A stretch of DNA of 64,000 nt from positions 1 to 64,000 of the forward strand of contig JAEUKA010000051.1 in assembly GCA_016794465.1 (NCBI GenBank), written 5' to 3'. Within the stretch, counting starts at the first letter, position 1; every line of letters begins with the position of its first letter. Shown piece after piece: positions 33,657 to 43,211 of this stretch. A program made the translations under genes and the position numbers. The DNA is from Myxococcales bacterium (lineage in GTDB: Bacteria > Myxococcota_A > Polyangia > Palsa-1104 > JAEUJZ01). The notes under the pieces were generated by a model. That model was not told where the DNA came from and searched no databases. It worked only from the letters and a program-made list of their open reading frames with translations.

Positions 33657-35600
33657 CTACGGAGGCGGCGGCGCCGGGACTGTGCCACCCAGCTTGGTAA
33701 TTCCGTCGCGACACGCCGGAGCAGCCGAGCCCTTGGGATTTATCTCCAGGTATTTGAGATAGTGCGCAAGCGCCTGATCCTTGTCGTTTTTCAGACGGTG
33801 ATAGGTCTTGCCCAGCCCGAACTCAGCGGCGGAATAGGACGGCCTAATCTGCAGCGAGGTGTTGTAGTGCTCAATCGCGAGATCGGGCTGGTTGCGCTCG
33901 AACGCGATGTCGCCGAGCGCCTTGTGGATCGCCGGCACGTTCGGCGCGTAGGTCAACATCAGCTGATACACCGCCAGCGCCTCGGGGTACTTGCCGCGCT
34001 CGAAGAACTTGTTGGCCAGCTCGATTTGGCCGTCGAAAGTCTTCGGGATGTCCATGTCGATGATGCGGCGCACCTCGTCGGACGTAATCTTGGTTCCTGC
34101 AGCTGCCGGAGCTGTCGCCGGAGCTGTCGTCGCCGTTGCCGCTGGAGTCGTCGCTGGCGGCTTGACCGCAGCAGCGGGCGCGGTGGCGGCGGGAGCCTGC
34201 GGTTTGACTGCCACAGCCGGAGCGGTCGCAGCCGTCGGAGCCGTCGTCGGAGCGGTTGCAGTGGCAGGGCCCGGTGGTGGAGTCGTCCCCAGCGGAGTTA
34301 CCGTCGGAACAGCGGCTGGCACTACCGCAGGCGGCTTGATCACGCCCGTCGGAGCTGGTGCCGGTCCAACCGGGGCACTTGGGGTCGGTACTGCGGCCAC
34401 GGCTGGAGCGGTCGCCTGCGGTGTGGTCGTCGGAGCGGTTGCCGCTGGGCCAGTGGTAGGTGGCGTCGCAGCGAGCGGCTCGACAATCGGCTTTGGTGCG
34501 GTGGTCGGCTGGCTTGCCGTCGGGCTTGTCTCGGTCGTCTTGTGCTCGATGCCCGGCGGATTGCTCGCGGTCGTCGGAGTCGTTGGCGGCTGATCGCTAC
34601 CGAGCAGGTAATACAGGCCAAGCGCGGCACCTCCCGCAACCAGCAGCAAGATGCCATTGCGACGACGCGCTGCCTGCCGCTCGATCTGCTCATACTCATC
34701 CGGCTCGCTGGCGGGGATCTTTTGGGTGACATCGCGGGCCTCGGTGAGCGCACGCGGCACCGGATCGTTCTTCTTGAGCGCGTCTTCAATCGGGTCGGAC
34801 GGCTTCTGCTTGGCGGTGGCCTTGGAGTCTGGCTCGATCCGCCGTGTCTCGTCGTTGTCCACGATCTCGTCGACCCGGTCGCGCTTGAAAACGGCGGTCT
34901 GGCTCTCCGATGGAGTTGCTGCCGCCTTGGTCGCCGCCGGCTTTGCTGCGGGGGCTTTGCCGGCTTCGGCGCGGGCTGGATCGACGGCTGGAGCAGCGAC
35001 CTGTGGACCTGAATCGGCACCCTTGCCACCCTCGCTGGCGGCACGCTTGGCGGCGGCGGCACTTCCCGACAGTCCCGGTGGCGTTGGTGCCGGCTTGCCC
35101 TTGCCACTGCCCGGTCGAGCCAGTCGCATCAGGCTCAAGTTGCCGCTGACTTGATTGAGTCCCGGTGGCGTCACCTTGAGCGTTCCGATCACGGGCTTTT
35201 CCGCCGGCGCAGACTCTGGCTTTTCCGCAGCTGCAGTCGGTGCGGTGGGCTTTTCCGCAGCCGCAGTCGGGGTTGCAGTGGCAGCGGCGGGCGTCTCGGC
35301 GGCCTGCGCTTTGCGACGCGCCAGTCGTTCCTGGTCGACGCTGTAAAACAGCGACTCGAACTCGACGATGGTGCCCATCTTGCGCCACTTCTGACCGGAC
35401 CGAGACACCTCGTCGTCGCGGGTCAGCCGCTTTTCGGCGATCCACTGCCGCAGCGTCGCCAGATCCGGGCAGCGCAGCACCTGAGGGCTCTGTCGCTTGC
35501 GCAAGAGGAACGGTCTGGCGCTACCGGACGCGGCAGGAGCCGGCTTGGGTTTGGGTTGCGAGGGCGCTGCGCTCTTGGGTTGGGTCTTGTCCATCGCCAT
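33657..35600 (-). CDS. Ala/Pro/Thr-rich membrane protein with N-terminal small domain and C-terminal TPRs
   Basis: The 647-residue product has three parts. The N-terminal ~80 residues contain a compact domain (VLRCPDLATLRQWIAEKRL...EVSRSGQKWRKMGTIVEFESLF) that looks like the GYF_2-type modules found in myxobacterial motility and regulatory proteins. Next comes an Ala/Pro-rich linker, one transmembrane helix (RNGILLLVAGGAALGLYYLLG), and ~180 residues of Thr/Ala/Pro low complexity. The C-terminus has at least three TPR units (FFERGKYPEALAVYQLMLTYAPN, IHKALGDIAFERNQPDLAIEHY, AEFGLGKTYHRLKNDKDQALAHYLKYLE). It probably spans from cytoplasm to periplasm as a scaffold. ATG 35600 is used; GTG 35609 also fits. 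Confidence 0.8.
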   Translation of the reverse strand: MAMDKTQPKSAAPSQPKPKPAPAASGSARPFLLRKRQSPQVLRCPDLATLRQWIAEKRLTRDDEVSRSGQKWRKMGTIVEFESLFYSVDQERLARRKAQAAETPAAATATPTAAAEKPTAPTAAAEKPESAPAEKPVIGTLKVTPPGLNQVSGNLSLMRLARPGSGKGKPAPTPPGLSGSAAAAKRAASEGGKGADSGPQVAAPAVDPARAEAGKAPAAKPAATKAAATPSESQTAVFKRDRVDEIVDNDETRRIEPDSKATAKQKPSDPIEDALKKNDPVPRALTEARDVTQKIPASEPDEYEQIERQAARRRNGILLLVAGGAALGLYYLLGSDQPPTTPTTASNPPGIEHKTTETSPTASQPTTAPKPIVEPLAATPPTTGPAATAPTTTPQATAPAVAAVPTPSAPVGPAPAPTGVIKPPAVVPAAVPTVTPLGTTPPPGPATATAPTTAPTAATAPAVAVKPQAPAATAPAAAVKPPATTPAATATTAPATAPAAAGTKITSDEVRRIIDMDIPKTFDGQIELANKFFERGKYPEALAVYQLMLTYAPNVPAIHKALGDIAFERNQPDLAIEHYNTSLQIRPSYSAAEFGLGKTYHRLKNDKDQALAHYLKYLEINPKGSAAPACRDGITKLGGTVPAPPPP

Positions 35601-35738
35601 AGTCTTCACCGGGCACGCGATCGTGCAGGTTGCTTAGAGTGTGCCGTATGTGATTTTGCAGCCTCAACCGGGGGCCGGGCAAGCAAATCCCTGTACCACC
35701 AAGGATTTACGCGCTGCTTGCTCCACGTTTTGGCGGGG

Positions 35739-38700
35739 TTACATCGCGCCGCCGAGGAGCTTCTTGGCTTCGATGAAGATGTGGATGCCGCCGACGATGG
35801 TCAAGATGATGGCGAATGGAATGTGGATGAGCTTCCACTCGCGGAACATCGGCTCGATGCGGGGCAGGAGCACGCGGCGGCACTCGATCTCGGCCATCTC
35901 GGTGGCGAGGTTGGCGACCAGGGTGCGAGCTTGCGGATCTTTGATGCCACCCAGCTTGGCCCGCAGCAGCGTCGAGCGGAACGGACGCACCAAGACATCG
36001 CGGGTATAGATGACCAGCGCCAACACGCCCGCGACCACGCCCGACATCTTGGGATCAGCAACCCGCGAGTAGCGCTGCCGCAGCCCTTGATAGAGGCGAT
36101 CGGCGACGCTCACTCCGCCGTGGCGATTGCGAATTTCCCCGAGCTTGCGTTCCAGATCGGCCATGCGCAGCTCGGCGCGAGAGGCTCGCTCGGGCATGAC
36201 GGTGGTAATAAAGCGACCAACCAGGCCCGAGAGCACAGCGGCGACCATCGCCCAGACCGCGATCGAAACCCAGTTGTCGAGCCGCCCGGCGCTGTGGAGC
36301 AGCACCAGCATCGGACCAATCGCCCCCGACCAGACGTGATAGTTGAACCAGCTGCGCTGCGCCCCGAGCTTCTTGATGCCCGGGACCCACTTTCTCATCG
36401 AGTAGAACATCGACGAAAACATCAGCGTGCTGCCAAGGTAGGCCAGCCACAGCCCGAGCTGGTCGTATGGCCGATAGCCGACTTGGTTGAGCGCCATATC
36501 GACCTCGTCGGGACCGGGGAAGATGAAGTGGCGCTGGTAATAGAAGTCGAACGACAGCGTGCGCAGGTCTTCGTAGCGACGGAGGAGGATCTCTCCCAGG
36601 CAGATGAAGAAGCCGAGGAAGCCGATGATCCAGGCGATCGTCCACAGCACGCCGCCCTGTTTTTTGTCGCTGGCCCGGGCGCTGTCGTCGGCCTCGGAGA
36701 GTCCCTGGAAGAACTTCTTGGGGTCGAACAGCTCGCCGGGTTTGAAGAAGGCGCTGCGCTCGAAGCCACCTTTGGCAGCCTCGGACTGCTCGAGGGTGCG
36801 ATCGACGAACGCGACTTCCGGGGACATCTCGACGATGGCGTCGGTCGGGCAGGCCGAGATGCAGGCCTGGTCCTCGAAGCTGGCGCAGTGATCGCACTTG
36901 CTGGCGATGCGGCGCGGCTTGGCCTTGCGCGGCTTGTTGTCGCCCCAGTCGAGCTTTTTTTCCTTCTGAAGTCGCAGCAGCAACAGCGGTTTCTCGTCCA
37001 GCTCCTGCATCTCGATGGCGTCGTACGGGCAGGCCAGGGCGCACATGCCGCAGCCGGTGCAGAGATCTTCGCTGATGACGACCTCGCCCTTTTCGGTGTC
37101 GAACTTGATCGAGTCGTAGCCGCAGACATCGACGCAGCGCTGATCGACGCAGGTTCGGCAGCAGTCGACAAAGTCCAGTCCGCCGAGCACCTTGCCACCG
37201 AGTGACAGCCGCTTGACGCCATAGCGCTTTTCGCAGGCTTTTTCGCACTCGTAGCACTCGATGCACTTGCTCAAGATGCGGACGCGCAGCGACATGCCGA
37301 TCGAGAAGCCGTGCCGGATGAAAAAGTCGGCGATCATGCCCCGCGCGCCCGTCGAAGCATCGAGACGACTGCGGGCAGCATCGGCGGCGCGGCGAATTCG
37401 CTCCGCAAAGAAGTGATAGGTACGGCGCCAGGTATCCAGCCGCTGCAGCGAGATCGACAGCGCCCGCACCGGCGTCACCGAGTACGACGCCAGACCGACC
37501 TGATTGGGCCCGGCCAGATCGAGGCTCAGCAGATCGCCCTCGGTGAACAGGCCCAGGTTCGACTCCGCCAAGCGAATCAGCGGACCGACCTCTTGGCGAC
37601 GGTTGTACTCGCGCTTTTCGGCGTTTTTGTCGCCTTTGACGTACGCCGCTTGCGCCGCCCGCTCACTGGCCAACACCTGCGGACTGAAGCGTCCAAGCGC
37701 CACCTGCCCATCGAGCACCAGCAGCGCTCGGCCCTGAATTTCGATCAGGTGATCGCGTCCGCAGTCGACCAGCTTGATGTCGCCGGTCTTCACCGCGTCG
37801 TCCACAAACTGCGGGTTGAGTCCGGCCAAGATCGGAGCCGTGGCCGCCGCTTCTTTGGTATCCGCCGTCGGATCTTTGATCGGTCCGCCTTGGGCATCTC
37901 CAAACGCGGCAAAGCCCAGAAACTGGCCGACCATCGTGCCTTCCGCCGGCGCGTCGTACTGCTGGCCGCCGGAGAGCTTGAACAGGCCCGACGCCTCTTT
38001 GACCTTGTCCAGGAAGCCGCTCGTCTCCGAGGCGCGGCGCTCGGCTGCTTCCTGCTGGAACATCTTTCGCTGCGGATCGGTCGGCGCAATCTTGACTTTG
38101 TGCTTGGCCTTGACCTCGGCAATCGGCTTGAGCTTGCCGCGTGTCGGTGCGCTCGCCCCACCGCCACCACCTGGCTTGGCCATTCCCGGTAGGTCGGCGT
38201 AGCTCGAGAGGCTGCCGATTTGGGTGGACTCGCTTTGGCTGGCTCCGCCCGTCGGCGCCGCAAAGTGCATGCCCGGCAGGGGTCCGGACAGCATCCGCGT
38301 CGACTCGCCATCGTCTTTGAAACCAGCGGGCACGGGAATGACCGGCTTGGCCAGCATCACCGTCGCTTCGCCCTGATCATCTGCGAGGCTGGCGCCCTGT
38401 CCGCCATGTGGACCGACCCCGGGAAGTGCCGGTCCGCCGCGAACGGTTGGAGCCGCCAGCCCAGCGGGAGAGCCGCCCATGTTGGCGGTCGTGACAGTCG
38501 GCGCTCCAGGCGGAGCCGAAGTCCCCGGCAGGTTGATCGCCGGCTGGGTCGGTGCGATCGGCGGACGCGGCGGCAGAGCAGGTGCTCGACCTTCACCGGT
38601 CAAGCGAACCTTGCCCGGACTCGGCCTGCGATCCTCGTCATCATCCGAGCCCAAGCTGCCCAGACCTGCGCTACGTTGTCCCGGTTTTGCAGTTGGTGGG

Positions 38701-38747
38701 CCCGTCCCAGGCCCTGGCTTGGGCGGGTCAGCGCTACGCAAGGCCAT
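35739..38747 (-). CDS. Fusion: disordered N-terminus, cyclic-nucleotide-binding-like fold, four [4Fe-4S]-type motifs, putative bis-haem membrane domain
   Basis: The 1002-residue protein combines modules not normally seen together. Residues 1-300 are Pro/Gly/Ala-rich and disordered. Residues ~315-435 resemble a cyclic-nucleotide-binding fold (LIEIQGRALLVLDGQVALG, GLFTEGDLLSLD). Cys clusters follow at 495/498/501/505, 529/530/533/538/542, 563/566/569/573 (CTGCGMCALACPYD) and 618/621/629/633, as in multi-cluster ferredoxins. From 697 on there are about five to six transmembrane helices. Two carry His pairs spaced exactly HX13H (His804/818 and His975/989), as in bis-haem b proteins. A regulated membrane electron-transfer role is inferred. 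It starts the minus-strand run and is divergent from ruvB. Confidence 0.8.
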   Translation of the reverse strand: MALRSADPPKPGPGTGPPTAKPGQRSAGLGSLGSDDDEDRRPSPGKVRLTGEGRAPALPPRPPIAPTQPAINLPGTSAPPGAPTVTTANMGGSPAGLAAPTVRGGPALPGVGPHGGQGASLADDQGEATVMLAKPVIPVPAGFKDDGESTRMLSGPLPGMHFAAPTGGASQSESTQIGSLSSYADLPGMAKPGGGGGASAPTRGKLKPIAEVKAKHKVKIAPTDPQRKMFQQEAAERRASETSGFLDKVKEASGLFKLSGGQQYDAPAEGTMVGQFLGFAAFGDAQGGPIKDPTADTKEAAATAPILAGLNPQFVDDAVKTGDIKLVDCGRDHLIEIQGRALLVLDGQVALGRFSPQVLASERAAQAAYVKGDKNAEKREYNRRQEVGPLIRLAESNLGLFTEGDLLSLDLAGPNQVGLASYSVTPVRALSISLQRLDTWRRTYHFFAERIRRAADAARSRLDASTGARGMIADFFIRHGFSIGMSLRVRILSKCIECYECEKACEKRYGVKRLSLGGKVLGGLDFVDCCRTCVDQRCVDVCGYDSIKFDTEKGEVVISEDLCTGCGMCALACPYDAIEMQELDEKPLLLLRLQKEKKLDWGDNKPRKAKPRRIASKCDHCASFEDQACISACPTDAIVEMSPEVAFVDRTLEQSEAAKGGFERSAFFKPGELFDPKKFFQGLSEADDSARASDKKQGGVLWTIAWIIGFLGFFICLGEILLRRYEDLRTLSFDFYYQRHFIFPGPDEVDMALNQVGYRPYDQLGLWLAYLGSTLMFSSMFYSMRKWVPGIKKLGAQRSWFNYHVWSGAIGPMLVLLHSAGRLDNWVSIAVWAMVAAVLSGLVGRFITTVMPERASRAELRMADLERKLGEIRNRHGGVSVADRLYQGLRQRYSRVADPKMSGVVAGVLALVIYTRDVLVRPFRSTLLRAKLGGIKDPQARTLVANLATEMAEIECRRVLLPRIEPMFREWKLIHIPFAIILTIVGGIHIFIEAKKLLGGAM

Positions 38748-38958
38748 TCATACCCCCGATACCTCGTGCTGCGGATAGGCAGTCGCTGCTCACTTTAACA
38801 TGGCGGGGCGCAGACATCCGACGAGAAAATTGCCGACGCAAAAAAATCTAACGCTACGTCAGTTATTGCGACACGGCCCGTTGCTGAGGCTGATTTTGGG
38901 CGCGAAACCTACTTGGGGCGGGGCGGTGGCGTTGGGGATTGGTAGGTGATGTGGCACG

Positions 38959-40113
38959 ATGTCGGCCATGCCGCGCAAACGCCACGTCGATGCCGAGTCC
39001 GCTGTGCCTCGGGCGATAGCTGTCGAGTCCAGCTCCCGGGCCATCGAGCACAGCCGGCCCAGCGTCCAGCCGTCACCAGGCCAGGGCCGAGTTCCCGAGC
39101 TGGCGGCGAGCCGCGCTCCCTATGAAGACGCGTTCGATGCCGCCCTGCGTCCGCGCAGCTTTGACGAGTACATCGGTCAGCGCCGCGTGGTCGACAACCT
39201 CAAGGTCTTTGTCGAAGCCGCTCGTCGCCGGGGAGAAGCGCTCGATCACGTCTTGTTCTGCGGGCCGCCTGGACTCGGCAAGACGACGCTCGCGCACCTG
39301 ATTGCGACGGCGCTGGGGGTGACGCTGCGACCGGTGGGCGCGCCGGCGATCGAGCACAAAGGCACGCTGGCGAGCTACCTGACCAGCCTGGGCGAGCGCG
39401 ATGTCCTGTTTCTCGACGAGATCCATCGACTCCAGCCGGTGGTCGAGGAGTACCTGTACCCAGCGATGGAGGACTATCGAATCGAGATTCCCGTTGGTGA
39501 GGGGCCGGCGGCGCAGCTGATTCACATGGCCCTGCCGCGCTTTACGCTGGTCGGGGCGACGACGCGGACTGGACTTTTGACCTCGCCGCTGCGGGATCGC
39601 TTTGGGATTGTGCTGCGGCTCGACTACTACTCGCCGGTCGAGCTGGCCGAGATCGTGCGACGCTCGGCGCTGCGGCTGCAAGTCGAGGTCAGTGAAGCGG
39701 CCTGTCACACCATCGGTCAGCGCGCCCGAGGCACGCCACGCATTGCCAATCGCCTGCTCCGCCGGGTGCGTGACTTTGCCGAGGTTGAACGAAGCGGTGC
39801 GATCGAAGAGCCCTACTGCGGGCGCTGGCTCGATCGGCTGGGGGTCGATCGGCTGGGCCTGGATGACATGGATCGGGCGCTCTTGCGCTGCGTGATCGAG
39901 CGCTTCGATGGCGGGCCGGTCGGCGTCGAGTCGCTGGCGGCGGCTGTCTCGGAAGAGTCCGACACCATTGAAGATGTCTACGAGCCGTACCTCATCCAAG
40001 AGGGCTTTCTGTCGCGGACTCCACGCGGTCGAGTCGCCACCCGTCGCGCCTATCAGCACCTGGGCTTGCCCGAGCCGGTCCTGACCGCACCCGGCCAGCA
40101 GCGCCTGCTCTAA
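38959..40113 (+). CDS. ruvB: Holliday junction branch migration ATPase
   Basis: RuvB drives branch migration with RuvA during recombination repair. After a ~45-residue Ser/Arg-rich N-terminal extension not present in E. coli RuvB, the core is standard: [12 protein letters not shown], Walker [14 protein letters not shown], Walker [12 protein letters not shown], the sensor region [40 protein letters not shown], and the C-terminal winged helix ending [31 protein letters not shown] 38959 is preferred. ruvA and ruvC are not adjacent, so the operon usual in proteobacteria is split here. Confidence 0.96.
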   Translation: MSAMPRKRHVDAESAVPRAIAVESSSRAIEHSRPSVQPSPGQGRVPELAASRAPYEDAFDAALRPRSFDEYIGQRRVVDNLKVFVEAARRRGEALDHVLFCGPPGLGKTTLAHLIATALGVTLRPVGAPAIEHKGTLASYLTSLGERDVLFLDEIHRLQPVVEEYLYPAMEDYRIEIPVGEGPAAQLIHMALPRFTLVGATTRTGLLTSPLRDRFGIVLRLDYYSPVELAEIVRRSALRLQVEVSEAACHTIGQRARGTPRIANRLLRRVRDFAEVERSGAIEEPYCGRWLDRLGVDRLGLDDMDRALLRCVIERFDGGPVGVESLAAAVSEESDTIEDVYEPYLIQEGFLSRTPRGRVATRRAYQHLGLPEPVLTAPGQQRLL

Positions 40114-40122
40114 CCCTCCCAA

Positions 40123-40288
40123 TCCGTCTCTAAGCCAATCTGCGTTGTTCCCCCCACTTCGTGTCGGGGACAGGGGCTCGGTCGGCTTCGTGCTCACCTA
40201 CAGTAGTAGGCTCCGCGCGCAGCCTCGGTCGCCGCCTAGCATCTCGGCTTATAGCCGGATTGGGCGCCCAGATTGGCTTAGAGACGGA
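40123..40288. repeat. 20 bp perfect inverted repeat flanking a 126 bp core
   Basis: TCCGTCTCTAAGCCAATCTG at 40123-40142 has an exact reverse complement at 40269-40288. The arms extend imperfectly outward (CCCTC on the left, GAGGG on the right). The 126 bp between them has no open frame of note and is GC-rich. It fills the intergenic space between ruvB and the next gene. It could be a MITE-like element, a recombinase site pair or a long hairpin acting as attenuator. Confidence 0.85.
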
Positions 40289-40317
40289 CCGAGGGCTCGT
40301 GATAGAGTGAGGCTTCC

Positions 40318-41595
40318 ATGGGCTTTATAGATGATTTGAAACAAGGTCTTCCCGGTGTTCGCTTCGCCATCCCCGACAGCTGGAAGGTCCAAGAGCAGCA
40401 GGACCGCCGCGCCGTGCTTCTCGATGAAGAGCACAAGGTTGGCTGGCACATCATTCATGCTCCGTGGCGGGCCGACTTCCGCCAGGAGTTCTTCGAGGCA
40501 CAGCGCCGCGACATCGAGCGCCACGCCCGCTACGGCTACGAGCAGCACTATCACCAGATCCAGGTGCAGCAGGGCACGCAGCGGCCTCCGGTACGCACCG
40601 CCGATCCCGAGTTTTCGCCGCTGATCTCGGTTGAGCGCGTGATGGTCGATGGCGTCGAGAGCCTGTTTATCCTGCGCCGCGTCGCCTATGAGCCGATCTT
40701 GGAAGCGGTGGTGGGCAACATCCTGATCCCGCTTGGCAACGGCCTGCTCGATATCACGGTGTTTCAGCACAGCCAGCAGACCGGCTATCGCGAGAGCCAG
40801 CTGCTGACCCTGGCGCTGCAGCAGAATCCCGGCGAGGGAGTGCCCAAGGTGCGGCGCAAGCTCGGGCAAGCGCACTTCGATGATCCGGCGCACGACGACA
40901 AGTTTCCGACCCATCCTTTGACCTGTGTGCGGAAGGCGGTTCGCTGGCTGCTCGCGCAGAAGAAGGAAGTGCTGGCGGTGACGAGTCCGCAGGCCGCGCT
41001 GCCGCCGGTCGGGGCCGAGCTGGAGCTTGCCCAGATTGGCTGTGCCATCAAGGTGCCGCCGCGCTACCAGCCGATTCCGGACGGGGTGCTGCCGGTGCCA
41101 GCGGGCGTCCAGCTGCTGTCGCGGGTGATCCTCGAAGGGGCCGATGATCCGCAGATGCTCGATGTGCGGCAGATTGCCGGGGTGACGCTCGCGCCCGAGA
41201 CGCGGCAGGCCAAGCTGGCCGAGATGGTGCAGCAGCAGATCGCCGAGTGGCAGCAGAACGGCGCCACCAACCTCGAGATCAGCTCGGAGCCGATTGATCC
41301 ACCGGGTGGCAGTGACGGCGGGCGGATGGCGGTGGCGGTGCAGGTCAGCATGCTGCTGGGCGGGGTTCCGACCCACACGGTGGCGCGCTGGCTGTGCGAC
41401 CAAGATGGCAAGGTCTTCCGCTTTGGGGTGGCGACGCCGCCGTACGTGCCGACGGTGGATGCGGCTGCCGATGTCGACTTTGTGCTCCAGTCGTTCCGGC
41501 GGCTGCCGAAGAAGCAGGGCGGTGCCTGGCTGACCTCGGACCTGCAGCTGGCCCCGGCCAAGCGCGCCCAGCTCGCGGCGCAAAAACAAGCCTAA
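40318..41595 (+). CDS. Hypothetical protein, 425 aa, two repeated halves
   Basis: The product is not recognised; it is soluble with no signal peptide or membrane helix. Two halves look related: residues ~10-165 begin GVRFAIPDSWKVQEQ and residues ~235-405 begin GCAIKVPPRYQPIPD. Each is followed by a helix and strands, reminiscent of tandem DUF1795/PsbP-like or Mog1 folds, but this is weak. The first half includes WHIIHAPWRADFRQEFFEAQRRD. The ATG at 40318 is preceded by GTGAGG. It lies just downstream of the 20 bp inverted repeat and upstream of a 43 bp repeat array. Confidence 0.75.
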   Translation: MGFIDDLKQGLPGVRFAIPDSWKVQEQQDRRAVLLDEEHKVGWHIIHAPWRADFRQEFFEAQRRDIERHARYGYEQHYHQIQVQQGTQRPPVRTADPEFSPLISVERVMVDGVESLFILRRVAYEPILEAVVGNILIPLGNGLLDITVFQHSQQTGYRESQLLTLALQQNPGEGVPKVRRKLGQAHFDDPAHDDKFPTHPLTCVRKAVRWLLAQKKEVLAVTSPQAALPPVGAELELAQIGCAIKVPPRYQPIPDGVLPVPAGVQLLSRVILEGADDPQMLDVRQIAGVTLAPETRQAKLAEMVQQQIAEWQQNGATNLEISSEPIDPPGGSDGGRMAVAVQVSMLLGGVPTHTVARWLCDQDGKVFRFGVATPPYVPTVDAAADVDFVLQSFRRLPKKQGGAWLTSDLQLAPAKRAQLAAQKQA

Positions 41596-41632
41596 ACCCC
41601 GTCCATTTCCAAATCGGCACGTAGTGCGCCCG

Positions 41633-41805
41633 GGTCGGCCCCACAGCCGCTGTGAGGGCCTCTAGGTTCAACCTAGAAGGGGTCGGGAGCACCTGAGGGG
41701 CCGGCTAGGTTGACCCTAGAAGGGGTCGCGAGGTGTTGAGGGGCCAAGACTGTTCATCCGGCAAGGGGTCAGCCGGTGCTGTGCTGCTGGGTTCAACCGC
41801 TCGGG
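41633..41805. repeat. 43 bp tandem repeat array (second site)
   Basis: AAGGGGTC recurs at 41677, 41720 and 41763, exactly 43 bp apart, with a further diverged copy upstream from about 41633 and the last copy running over the stop codon of the amine oxidase gene. The unit is of the form AAGGGGTCGGGAGCACCTG...GGTTGACCCTAG, with internal CTAGG/CCTAG dyads. It is clearly the same family as the copies at 44442-44512. Confidence 0.88.
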
Positions 41806-43181
41806 CGCGGGGAGAGGTGGCCGAGGACCTCGCGGGCGGCTCGCTCTCCGCTGGACAGGGCGCCGTCGATGTAGCCGCTCCAGACCGTGGCTGTCTCGGT
41901 GCCGGCAAAGTGCAGCGGGCCGGTGGGCTGACGCAGGGCGGGACCGTGCGCCAGGAGCAGACCCGGTGGACAGAACGCGCCATAGCAGCCGCGCGCCCAC
42001 GGGTCGTGCTCCCACAGCTTGTCCACATAGATCCTGGGCGTGAGGGCCTGGTCGCCGAAGTACTTTGCGAAGCAGGCGAGCACGCTCTTTTGCCGCTCGG
42101 ACTCTGTCTGCTTGCCCAGCTCACGCGCGCCATCGGCTTCCACAAAGCCCAAGAGCACACCCGGCTTGCCCTCTGGCGGCGAGCTGTCGAACGTCACATG
42201 GCACGGCCCCTCATCGCTGACGCACATGCCGGATAGGCCCGCCTTTCGCCAGAACGGCTCGTCGTAGATGGCCACGCACTTGCCCGCCGCACCCATCGGC
42301 ATTCCCTGGTGCAGAGCCTGTCGCGAGGGCGGCAGCGGCGGCTCGAACGCGACTTCGCTGCACAGCGGAGGCGGCAGGGTCAGGATCACCCGCGCCGCCT
42401 TCACCGTAAGCCCATCACAGTGCACGACCGCGCCGTCCGCTGACCACTGAACCCGCCGCACCGGCCTCTCCAGGCGTACATCCAGCCCTTGCGCCATCGC
42501 CTCGGCCAGCCGCTGCATCCCGCCTCGGACCCGCGTCTCTTGCGCGCCGCCTTCACTGCCAAGCAGCGTATCGGTGTTCTTCCCCGAGTGAATGTAGAAC
42601 AGCGCATGGAGCAGCGAGTAGTTGTTGGCGTGCTCGGCAAAGACCGTCTCCATGCCGATCGAGAGCAGCTGCCGCGCCTGCTCGCTGCCGACGTTGTTCG
42701 CAAGCCAGCTGCCAAAGCTCTGGGCGTCCCACTCCGCCGCCTTCCTGGCCTGCCACGGCGCCTCGAGCGGCACCTGCTTCGCCATCCGATCCAGCCGCAG
42801 CTGCGCCCACGCTACCCCGAGCAGCGCGGTCAGCGGCAGCTTCGGAATCGTCCCGCGATAGCGCGTCCGCTGGCCTTGCCACAGCAGGACATTGTCCCCC
42901 TTGGTCCAGGTCGGGTACGTCGCAATCCGATACCGCGCCAGCCAGTGCGCCAGCCGCTCTTGCCCCGCGCCGAGCCACTGTCCCCCCAGATCCACCCAGG
43001 TGCCATCGGCCAGCGTGGTGGTGTAGACCCGTCCCCCGACTCGCTCGCGCGCTTCCAGCACCACCACCTTGCAAGGCTTGGCGCCAGCCTTGCACGCGTC
43101 TGCGATGGCAACCGCCGCCGCGAGTCCCGCAAACCCCGCCCCGAGCACCGCCACATCACAGCTCTCTTCGTTCTCGCTCAT
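41793..43181 (-). CDS. Flavin-containing amine oxidase
   Basis: The 462-residue FAD enzyme of the monoamine oxidase superfamily has the N-terminal dinucleotide motif VAVLGAGFAGLAAAVA, then VLEARERVGGRVYT, the LGGQWLGAGQ substrate/FAD segment, and the C-terminal FAD-binding signature HFAGTETATVWSGYIDGALSSGERAA. It would oxidise a primary amine or amino acid with O2; the substrate is unknown. It has no signal peptide, so it is cytoplasmic. It lies 30 bp downstream of the metallopeptidase gene on the same strand. Its stop codon lies within the repeat array. Confidence 0.95.
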   Translation of the reverse strand: MSENEESCDVAVLGAGFAGLAAAVAIADACKAGAKPCKVVVLEARERVGGRVYTTTLADGTWVDLGGQWLGAGQERLAHWLARYRIATYPTWTKGDNVLLWQGQRTRYRGTIPKLPLTALLGVAWAQLRLDRMAKQVPLEAPWQARKAAEWDAQSFGSWLANNVGSEQARQLLSIGMETVFAEHANNYSLLHALFYIHSGKNTDTLLGSEGGAQETRVRGGMQRLAEAMAQGLDVRLERPVRRVQWSADGAVVHCDGLTVKAARVILTLPPPLCSEVAFEPPLPPSRQALHQGMPMGAAGKCVAIYDEPFWRKAGLSGMCVSDEGPCHVTFDSSPPEGKPGVLLGFVEADGARELGKQTESERQKSVLACFAKYFGDQALTPRIYVDKLWEHDPWARGCYGAFCPPGLLLAHGPALRQPTGPLHFAGTETATVWSGYIDGALSSGERAAREVLGHLSPRPSG

Positions 43182-43211
43182 TGCCGACCTCGACCTTGAG
43201 TGGGCCGTACC

